NCBI GenBank assembly: GCA_963692465.1
Contig: OY829943.1
Location: 1,364,001 to 1,428,000, forward strand
Length of the DNA: 64,000 nt
Source: JAUZOB01 sp963692465
Lineage (GTDB): Bacteria > Bacteroidota > Bacteroidia > Bacteroidales > Prolixibacteraceae
Reading direction: 5' to 3'
Part shown: positions 16,503 to 23,244 of the stretch, in pieces
How the letters are laid out: every line of letters begins with the position of its first letter
Position numbering within the stretch: position 1 is the first letter of the stretch
The notes under the pieces: generated by a model
The model's database searches: none
Told to the model about the DNA's origin: nothing
The model's input: only the letters and a program-made list of their open reading frames with translations
Program-made: the position numbers and the translations under genes

Positions 16503-17632
16503 ATATGTCTTCGCTTTACAAAACGACCTCCTAAGTATTTAAAAAAGCAAAATAGGGGATAAAAAAAATCGCTCATAAGTAAAGATAAAAATAATTTTTG
16601 TTCAGCCAAAACTTTTCGCATCTTTTTCATTATCAGGACCTGAAATATTAACCTAACAAGAAAGATGGGTACAACAAGAACTAAAAAATAGGGGAAAACA
16701 GCCATTGCCAGAAAAAGCCCATAAAACATAATTCTAGAGAACATTTCAAGAAAGAACAAGATTCGTCGGCTAAAGCCCAGATCCCTCCACAACAACCGAT
16801 TCTTCATTAAAAAATCCCGATAATCTCTTTTGGTTATTTCCTCCTCAAAATGAACAACAGCCGAAGATGAAAGTTCAATTTTAACCCGTTTGGGCTTCAT
16901 AATGCGTCTCAGCATTAATTCATTTTCGGCATAATCCCGATTGAGCAAACCCGAAAACGTCTTATTTTTAAAAAACAGAGTCCGCCGATATGCAACATTC
17001 CGGCCTTCCAAAAAAGTAGGGAGCCCTGCAAGTGTAAAGGAGAAACAATAAACACTCCGAATAAAACGTTCTAATCTCATTCTCGAAGACCAATATCCGC
17101 CTTCTGCATTATTATTTCCATATCCTAAAACGACATCCGTTTGATCCGTAAAATTCGCCGCCATTGTTTTAAGCCAATCACGTCCGGGAACAATCGTAAA
17201 TGGATCAATAAATACCAACCATTCATTTTTTGCAGCTTTTGCACCAAGCATTAGTGACAACTTCCACGAAAAAAAAGTCTCGGATGGAATAAACGTTGTC
17301 CTTAGATTTGAATACCGACGTTTAAGCTGAGTTAGCACTTCCGGAGTATAGTCATACGAACAGTTATCAACAACAACAACTTCAAAGTCGGGATAATCCT
17401 GTTCCAGTATTGCCGGTAAATTCTTTTCAAGAAAAGTTCCAGAACTTCTTGCCGGCACGACAATAGAAACAGGAGGAAAATTATCCGCCTTTTTCTCTGC
17501 CTTCTTTAAATATGCAACTCTTCTGAAAAAGACAAAAAAGAATAAAATCTGAAACAGAAAAGAGACAACATAGAGAGACAATAAAATGATATCGCGATCA
17601 GAGAGGCTGAAGTGTAATAAATATTGTTCCAC
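16490..17632 (-). CDS. Membrane-bound family 2 glycosyltransferase
   Basis: 380 residues beginning with GTG. One N-terminal membrane helix (about 14-35), a GT2 catalytic domain (about 52-270: VSIVVPARSSGTFLEKNLPAILEQDYPDFEVVVVDNCS) and two C-terminal helices (about 300-345). The metal-binding position reads FIDPF instead of a classical DxD, although IDP still supplies one Asp. Substrate is unknown; an undecaprenyl- or lipid-linked acceptor is plausible from topology. It heads the unit with the ECF sigma gene and rsmG and is divergent from tgt. Confidence 0.85.
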   Translation of the reverse strand: MEQYLLHFSLSDRDIILLSLYVVSFLFQILFFFVFFRRVAYLKKAEKKADNFPPVSIVVPARSSGTFLEKNLPAILEQDYPDFEVVVVDNCSYDYTPEVLTQLKRRYSNLRTTFIPSETFFSWKLSLMLGAKAAKNEWLVFIDPFTIVPGRDWLKTMAANFTDQTDVVLGYGNNNAEGGYWSSRMRLERFIRSVYCFSFTLAGLPTFLEGRNVAYRRTLFFKNKTFSGLLNRDYAENELMLRRIMKPKRVKIELSSSAVVHFEEEITKRDYRDFLMKNRLLWRDLGFSRRILFFLEMFSRIMFYGLFLAMAVFPYFLVLVVPIFLVRLIFQVLIMKKMRKVLAEQKLFLSLLMSDFFYPLFCFFKYLGGRFVKRRHIWKK

Positions 17633-17652
17633 TTTTTCTTTTTTTATCTCCG

Positions 17653-17682
17653 CAAAATTAATTAATTGCCCGAATCAGGAAA
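17653..17682 (-). promoter_or_regulatory. Promoter for the glycosyltransferase-sigma-rsmG unit
   Basis: TTTC (17679-17682), 18 bp, TAATTTTG (17653-17660) on the minus strand. Predicted start about 14 nt before the GTG start codon. Confidence 0.6.
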
Positions 17683-17871
17683 CTATTTTATTCATGTTTC
17701 ACCCTTTTGTTTTCTCCGCCACATTTTTACCGCTTCCAATTCACTTACCACAACCTCTGTTTCAGGTCAGGTACAGTGGAGTAAATGACTTACAGAACAC
17801 ACAACTAAAATTTATTTTTCATTCGTGCCAGCACTTGATTTTTCTAAAGATTACGAATTAAAGATTTCTCT

Positions 17872-17879
17872 TATCTTTG
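17872..17879 (+). promoter_or_regulatory. Promoter -7 box for tgt
   Basis: TATCTTTG matches TAnnTTTG and lies only 15 bp before the tgt ATG at 17895, so the mRNA leader would be about 9 nt. It overlaps an in-frame TTG at 17877, which argues that this TTG is not the start. Confidence 0.6.
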
Positions 17880-17894
17880 CCGCGATACAATGAT

Positions 17895-19025
17895 ATGAAA
17901 TTCGACTTATTACATACAACAGAGAGAAGTAAAGCCCGTGCAGGTTTGTTACACACCTGTCACGGAGATATTGAAACTCCCATTTTCATGCCAGTTGGAA
18001 CCCTGGGTTCAGTAAAAGGAGTCCACATGAGGGAACTCAAACAAGACATCGGGGCACAAATTATTTTGGGGAATACGTACCATCTTTATTTGCGACCGGG
18101 GACTCAAATACTTGAACAAGTTGGTGGATTACACCACTTTAATAGCTGGGACGGGCCAATACTCACAGATAGCGGAGGATTTCAGGTTTTCTCCCTCAGC
18201 GACATCCGTAAACTTGCAGAAGAGGGGGTTACTTTTCAATCACATATTGACGGATCGCGGCATCAGTTCACTCCAGAAAACGTAATGGAAACACAACGCT
18301 CCATCGGTGCCGACATTATAATGGCATTCGACGAATGTGCTCCGGGAACATCAACTTATGAATATGCTCAGAAATCGTTAGGTCTGACTCAGCGTTGGCT
18401 CGAAAGGTGCATTCACCATTTTGATGAGACAAAACCTTTATATGGATATGAACAGACTCTTTTCCCTATCGTTCAGGGATGCGTTTATCCTGATCTACGT
18501 ATAAAAGCAGCCGAACACGCTGCAACTTTTAATCGCGATGGTTATGCAATTGGCGGACTTGCAGTAGGAGAACCGGAACAGGACATGTATTCCATGATCG
18601 AAGTTGTCAATGAGATTCTGCCTCAAAACAAACCACGTTACCTAATGGGCGTAGGAACTCCGATAAACATTCTTGAGGCAATTGATCGGGGAGTTGACAT
18701 GTTCGACTGTGTTATGCCTACAAGAAACGGTCGAAACGGAATGCTCTTTACATCAAAAGGAGTTATCAACATCCGTAATCAGAAGTGGACATCCGACTTT
18801 TCTGTTATTGACGAGAACGGAACAACATTTGTCGACACCCAATATAACAAAGCATACTTGCGTCATTTAATTCAATCAAAAGAAATGCTTGGCGCTCAAA
18901 TTGCCAGTATTCACAATCTGGGATTTTATCTCTGGCTCGTAAAAGAAGCCAGACGTCAAATTCTAAAAGACACTTTTAAATCATGGAAGGAAATAATGAT
19001 AAAACAATTATCAGTTAGATTATAA
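17895..19025 (+). CDS. tgt: Queuine tRNA-ribosyltransferase
   Basis: 376-residue TIM-barrel enzyme exchanging guanine-34 for preQ1 in GUN-anticodon tRNAs. Seen: the nucleophile region LTDSGGFQVFSL, catalytic-loop ADIIMAFDEC, GGLAVGE, and VMPTRNGRNGM. One difference from most bacterial Tgt: the usual C-x-C-x2-C-x25-H zinc site near the C-terminus is not evident; the region reads NQKWTSDFSVIDENGT, without the cysteines. This Cys-less form is, as I recall, usual in Bacteroidetes, but worth checking. Followed after 45 bp by the LptG-like gene. Confidence 0.94.
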   Translation: MKFDLLHTTERSKARAGLLHTCHGDIETPIFMPVGTLGSVKGVHMRELKQDIGAQIILGNTYHLYLRPGTQILEQVGGLHHFNSWDGPILTDSGGFQVFSLSDIRKLAEEGVTFQSHIDGSRHQFTPENVMETQRSIGADIIMAFDECAPGTSTYEYAQKSLGLTQRWLERCIHHFDETKPLYGYEQTLFPIVQGCVYPDLRIKAAEHAATFNRDGYAIGGLAVGEPEQDMYSMIEVVNEILPQNKPRYLMGVGTPINILEAIDRGVDMFDCVMPTRNGRNGMLFTSKGVINIRNQKWTSDFSVIDENGTTFVDTQYNKAYLRHLIQSKEMLGAQIASIHNLGFYLWLVKEARRQILKDTFKSWKEIMIKQLSVRL

Positions 19026-19070
19026 AAACTATTTTTTTCCCACCTTTGCATCCCGTTGAAAAGATATGTA

Positions 19071-20159
19071 ATGCTGAAAAAAATTGATCTTTATATCATT
19101 CGGAAATTCCTTGGCACCTTTTTCTATGCCATAGCATTAATTATTGGTATTGCTATTGTATTCGACTTTTCAGAAAAAGTTGATGACTTCATAGAAAAAA
19201 ATGCATCAATGAGAGAAATAATTTTTAATTATTATCTCAATTTCATCCCCTATTTTGCAAATCTTTTCAGCGGAATATTCACGTTTGTTGCTGTCATTTT
19301 CTTTACCTCTAAAATGGCTTATAATTCTGAAATTATTGCCATCCTCAGTAGTGGAATTTCCTACAAACGATTGATGCGTCCTTATCTTATTTCGGCTGGA
19401 TTTATCGCTCTTTTCTCATGGACTCTAAGTAATTTCGTTATTCCTCCGGCAAATAAGATAAAGATCAAATTTGAGAATACCTATATTAATGATCCCGGAG
19501 CAAAAACTACTGAAGACTCCAATATCCACATGCAATTAAAGCCTAATGTATATCTTTACATGCAGAGCTTTAATTCAACTTCTAAAACAGGATATAAATT
19601 CACCATTGAAAAATTCAGTGACCGGCAAGAACTTCTTTCCAAACTTAGTTCGGAAACCGTTCAATATGATAGCACGAAACACATTTGGCGGGCCAATAAT
19701 TATTTTATTCGAACGCTCAACGGAGAACATGAACACCTAACATACGGCAATGAAATCGATACAACACTCAATATTCGTCCCGGCGATTTCAATGTTGATA
19801 AAAATATTGTCGAAACATTTAATTACTTCCAGTTAAACCAATACATTGAGATGCAGAAAAGCAGAGGAGTAGGAAATGTCGTTCTATTTCAACTTGAACG
19901 CAGCAAAAGAACCGCTTCTGCATTTTCCGCTTTTATCCTAACCATTATTGGAGTATCTCTCGCTTCCCGCAAAATGAGAGGGGGTATGGGACTACATCTT
20001 GGACTGGGAATGCTTCTCAGTTTCTCCCTTATTTTATTTCAGCAAATAACCAAAGTCTTTGCTCTCAGTGGCACTCTCCCCCCTACTATCGCCACCTGGA
20101 TTCCTAATATTCTATACACAATCATTGCAATTATACTTTATCGTAATGCTTCGAAATAA
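19071..20159 (+). CDS. lptG: LptF/LptG-family (YjgP/YjgQ) lipopolysaccharide export permease
   Basis: 362 residues, ATG at 19071 preferred to an upstream TTG. Three N-terminal membrane helices (about 10-32, 48-75, 95-120), a periplasmic jellyroll-type middle (about 130-260, including the YKFTIEKF and YFIRTLNGEHEHLTY strands) and three C-terminal helices (about 275-360). The family forms the inner-membrane channel of the LptB2FG ABC transporter that extracts LPS from the membrane. Only one of the F/G pair is here; which of the two it is cannot be told. It lies downstream of tgt on the same strand, a common Bacteroidota arrangement. Confidence 0.87.
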   Translation: MLKKIDLYIIRKFLGTFFYAIALIIGIAIVFDFSEKVDDFIEKNASMREIIFNYYLNFIPYFANLFSGIFTFVAVIFFTSKMAYNSEIIAILSSGISYKRLMRPYLISAGFIALFSWTLSNFVIPPANKIKIKFENTYINDPGAKTTEDSNIHMQLKPNVYLYMQSFNSTSKTGYKFTIEKFSDRQELLSKLSSETVQYDSTKHIWRANNYFIRTLNGEHEHLTYGNEIDTTLNIRPGDFNVDKNIVETFNYFQLNQYIEMQKSRGVGNVVLFQLERSKRTASAFSAFILTIIGVSLASRKMRGGMGLHLGLGMLLSFSLILFQQITKVFALSGTLPPTIATWIPNILYTIIAIILYRNASK

Positions 20160-20265
20160 GGAATGATTTGTTCTGTTTTTCATCTTATGCCACAATTTTT
20201 TCATTCTTATATTAAGAAGGGACAAGAATCTCCCCGCTCCCGAGCACCAAAGCAGAATAAATTTC

Positions 20266-20273
20266 TAATTTTG
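20266..20273 (+). promoter_or_regulatory. Promoter -7 box for the acyl-CoA carboxylase genes
   Basis: TAATTTTG matches TAnnTTTG, 68 bp before the ATG at 20342. No clear -33 box. Confidence 0.45.
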
Positions 20274-20280
20274 CCGTATT

Positions 20281-20321
20281 AAAATCTTCTTATTGGAGTG
20301 ACTCCTATTTCGGGAGATTTT
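20281..20321 (+). promoter_or_regulatory. Structured leader of the acyl-CoA carboxylase operon
   Basis: AAAATCT (20281-20287) pairs with AGATTTT (20315-20321), enclosing GGAG-tga-CTCC (20295-20305). The CTCC could pair instead with a second GGAG at 20313-20316, so two exclusive folds are possible just upstream of the coding region. Function not known. Confidence 0.35.
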
Positions 20322-20341
20322 TGTTAACCAAAATTTATCGT

Positions 20342-21886
20342 ATGTCACTTAAAAGAACTATTCTCGATCTCAGAAAGAGAAAAAAAGAAGCTCTTCAGGG
20401 TGGAGGAGAGAAAGCCATTGAGAAACAAATCAAAATGGGAAAACTCACTGCCCGGGAGAGAATCAAAGCCATTCTCGACGAAGGATCATTCCACGAGTAT
20501 GACCTTTTTGTAGAACATGTGGCCCGTGATTTCGACATGGATAAAAAAGTTCTTCATGGAGACGGCGTTGTCGCCGGATCAGGAACAATCTATGGCAGAC
20601 CTATTTGTATTTTTGCTCAAGACTTTACTGTCGCCGGGGGCTCTCTCGGTCTTATGCACGCAAGAAAAATCACCAAAATTATGGATCATGCATTAAAAAT
20701 GCGTGTTCCACTCATCGGTATTAATGATTCAGGTGGCGCCCGTATTCAAGAAGGGGTTAATGCTTTAGCTGGTTATGGAGAAATTTTCTTCCGTAATACT
20801 CTTGCCTCTGGTGTTATCCCTCAGCTCTCTGTTATTTTGGGCCCATGTGCCGGTGGTGCTGTATATTCTCCTGCGTTAACTGATTTTGTTTTCGTTGTGG
20901 AGAACATCTCAAAAATGTTTATTACCGGCCCTGGTGTTATTAAAACTGTATTGGGTGAAGAAATTTCCATGGAGGACCTTGGAGGTGCCAGAGTTCATGC
21001 AGAAACAACCGGGAATGCACATTTTTTCGCAACAACAGAACAACAATGTTTCGAGCAAATCAAAAAGCTTCTCACGTTTATTCCCTGGAACAATAAAGAA
21101 AAGGCATTGACGTTTCCTCCGAAGAAGCCAAATCCTTCTTACAATATCGAAGAGATTGTTCCTGCCGATCCCAAGCAACCATATGACATGCGTGATATCA
21201 TCCGTTCTATTACTGATGGATCTGATTTCTTTGAAGTCATGGAATTGTTTGCACCAAATATTATTATCGGGTTCGGCAGAATGAATGGAGCTACTGTTGG
21301 ATTCGTTGCAAATCAGCCTAAAGTGTTGGCAGGAGTATTAGATTGCGACAGTTCAGATAAAGCAGCCCGTTTCATCCGTTTCTGTGACGCATTTAACATC
21401 CCTATTATAACACTTGAAGACCTTCCTGGATACCTTCCTGGGGTCGACCAAGAACATGCCGGGGTTATTCGTCATGGAGCAAAAATTCTCTATTCTTACA
21501 GTGAAGCAACGGTTCCAAAAATTACCGTTATTATTCGTAAGGCTTATGGTGGTGGATACATTGCTATGAACTCCCGTCACATGAGAGCAGACTTTGTCTT
21601 TGCTTGGCCATCAGCAGAAATTGCGGTTATGGGGCCAGAAGGCGCTGCAAACATTGTTTTCAGCAAAGAAATTGCAAATGCTGAAAACCCGGAAGAAATG
21701 AGACAATTAAAAATACAGGAATACAAAGACAAATTCGCTAATCCATACGTTGCTGCAGCAAGAGGATACATCGATGAGGTGATCGAACCTGCTGAAACAA
21801 GAAAAATGCTTCTCCATGCATTAGCCGTTTCTGTCAACAAAGCGGAATCAATGCCCAATAAAAAACATGGAATTCCTCCGTTCTAA
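20342..21886 (+). CDS. Biotin-dependent acyl-CoA carboxylase/decarboxylase, carboxyltransferase subunit
   Basis: 514 residues, the crotonase-fold carboxyltransferase of propionyl-CoA carboxylase beta or methylmalonyl-CoA decarboxylase alpha. Seen: GKLTARERIKAILDEGSFHEYD, the N-terminal oxyanion site GINDSGGARIQEGV, GPCAGGAVYSPALTDF, and the second-half motifs GYLPGVDQEHAGVIRHGAKILYSYSEATVPK and RKAYGGGYIAMNSRHM. It moves CO2 between biotin and propionyl/methylmalonyl-CoA in the succinate-propionate route. Starts at ATG 20342, not the TTG 21 bases upstream. Followed by the biotin carrier gene after 17 bp. Direction of reaction cannot be told because neither a biotin carboxylase nor a sodium-pump subunit is adjacent. 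Confidence 0.92.
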   Translation: MSLKRTILDLRKRKKEALQGGGEKAIEKQIKMGKLTARERIKAILDEGSFHEYDLFVEHVARDFDMDKKVLHGDGVVAGSGTIYGRPICIFAQDFTVAGGSLGLMHARKITKIMDHALKMRVPLIGINDSGGARIQEGVNALAGYGEIFFRNTLASGVIPQLSVILGPCAGGAVYSPALTDFVFVVENISKMFITGPGVIKTVLGEEISMEDLGGARVHAETTGNAHFFATTEQQCFEQIKKLLTFIPWNNKEKALTFPPKKPNPSYNIEEIVPADPKQPYDMRDIIRSITDGSDFFEVMELFAPNIIIGFGRMNGATVGFVANQPKVLAGVLDCDSSDKAARFIRFCDAFNIPIITLEDLPGYLPGVDQEHAGVIRHGAKILYSYSEATVPKITVIIRKAYGGGYIAMNSRHMRADFVFAWPSAEIAVMGPEGAANIVFSKEIANAENPEEMRQLKIQEYKDKFANPYVAAARGYIDEVIEPAETRKMLLHALAVSVNKAESMPNKKHGIPPF

Positions 21887-21903
21887 ACTTAATTATATTG
21901 ATT

Positions 21904-22215
21904 ATGAGTGAAGAATACAAAACACTATTACTCCACGGTGCTCTTTATAAGACACTTTGGACCAAGAAGTTTGAGAACAGAGTTAAGTGGGTTGCCCCTG
22001 ATAAAAAAGAGATGAAAACCCATATTCCCGGAACTGTTATTAAAGTTAATGTAAAAGAAGGCGATAAAGTTAAAGCCGGCGAATGTATTATGATCCTTGA
22101 ATCAATGAAAATGCATAACCGCGTCTTAATGCCTTCAGATGGCGTTATCAAGAAGATTCTTGCAATTCCGGGGAGCAAAATTCCCAAAGGCACACTAATT
22201 TTTATATTAGAATAA
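21904..22215 (+). CDS. Biotin carboxyl carrier protein of the acyl-CoA carboxylase
   Basis: 103 residues from ATG 21904. The C-terminal 70 residues are a biotinyl/lipoyl domain, THIPGTVIKVNVKEGDKVKAGE with the biotinylation motif ESMKMHN, Lys69. The N-terminus (about 35 residues) is a short helical docking segment. It would carry carboxyl groups to the carboxyltransferase encoded immediately upstream. A strong terminator follows 3 bp after the stop, so the operon has only these two genes. Confidence 0.93.
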   Translation: MSEEYKTLLLHGALYKTLWTKKFENRVKWVAPDKKEMKTHIPGTVIKVNVKEGDKVKAGECIMILESMKMHNRVLMPSDGVIKKILAIPGSKIPKGTLIFILE

Positions 22216-22217
22216 TT

Positions 22218-22250
22218 AAAAAAGGAGATTCTTTACGAATCTCCTTTTTT
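22218..22250. terminator. Bidirectional terminator after the biotin carrier gene and ispE
   Basis: AAAAAAGGAGATTC / GAATCTCCTTTTTT, 14-bp perfect stem with loop tttac, between convergent genes. Confidence 0.9.
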
Positions 22251-22278
22251 CTTTTCCTCTTTTTCAAAAGTTAGGCAA

Positions 22279-23124
22279 CTATATCTCCATAACAAAAACT
22301 TCTGCCTCTTTGAAAGTTTCAGAAGGAATAAACAGGGGTCGGGTATAGAACAAACCAAAGACAGCGGACCCGCTACCAGACATTGATGCATATGCTGCTC
22401 CTAAATCATACAGCTGTTTTTTTATTTGCTCAATTTGAGGATATTTCACAAAAACACTTTCCTCAAAATCATTCTTTATCTGAGTTCTCCACTCTTCAAT
22501 AGACAATCGAATCAAATCACAGAGAGAATGATCCGGCTGTTGTGGCTGAACTCCACGATACGCATCAACAGTACTTACCCCAAACAGAGGCTTCACAACC
22601 ACACACCAGAGTCCTTTTAATGACAAATCAACAGAATTCATCACTTCTCCCCTTCCTGTTGCAAAACAAGGCTTATTCTGAACGAAAAAAGGACAATCAC
22701 TTCCAAGTTGAGCAGCATAAGTCTCCAGCTGAGAAGTTGCTAAATTAAGTTTGAACAGCTCATTTATCGCCTTAAGCGTATAAGCTGCATCGGAGGAACC
22801 TCCGCCTAATCCTGCCCCCCAGGGAATCTGCTTATGAAGATGAATCTTCATTCCCCCCGTCTCAAAATCGTTCATCAGCAAACGAGCAGCACGGACAACA
22901 AGATTGTCGTCCTCCCTTCCGTCAATCATCAGTCCGCTTGAAGAAAATGCGATCCCGGAAGAAAAGGGATTTTTCCTGACTTCCAATAAGTCACAAATAC
23001 GAATTGGGAAAAATATAGTCTCAAGGTTATGATAGCCATCCACCCTACGGTTTATCACATTTAAACCGATATTTATTTTAGCATTCGGGTACACTATGAC
23101 CTCTGTTTTATTCAAAAGTTCCAT
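22279..23124 (-). CDS. ispE: 4-diphosphocytidyl-2-C-methyl-D-erythritol kinase
   Basis: About 281 residues, GHMP kinase of the MEP isoprenoid pathway, phosphorylating CDP-ME. Seen: YPNAKINIGLNVINRRVDGYHNLETIF at the N-terminus, the ATP loop PWGAGLGGGSSDAAYTLKAI and the C-terminal GAAYASMSGSGSAVFGLF. The ATG at 23124 is preferred; a GTG at 23166 would add 14 residues without family similarity. Transcribed towards the biotin carrier gene with a shared terminator; the 120 bp upstream to gcvP contain no clear promoter box. Confidence 0.93.
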   Translation of the reverse strand: MELLNKTEVIVYPNAKINIGLNVINRRVDGYHNLETIFFPIRICDLLEVRKNPFSSGIAFSSSGLMIDGREDDNLVVRAARLLMNDFETGGMKIHLHKQIPWGAGLGGGSSDAAYTLKAINELFKLNLATSQLETYAAQLGSDCPFFVQNKPCFATGRGEVMNSVDLSLKGLWCVVVKPLFGVSTVDAYRGVQPQQPDHSLCDLIRLSIEEWRTQIKNDFEESVFVKYPQIEQIKKQLYDLGAAYASMSGSGSAVFGLFYTRPLFIPSETFKEAEVFVMEI

Positions 23125-23244
23125 TTCTGATTTACTTTTTCGAACATTGACATCGGATGTCTTCACTAAGCCTTACTCTAAGTAACCACTAAAAGACAAG
23201 TTTTCAAAGAGAAAAGGCTGCATTCACAGCAGCCTTTCAATTAT

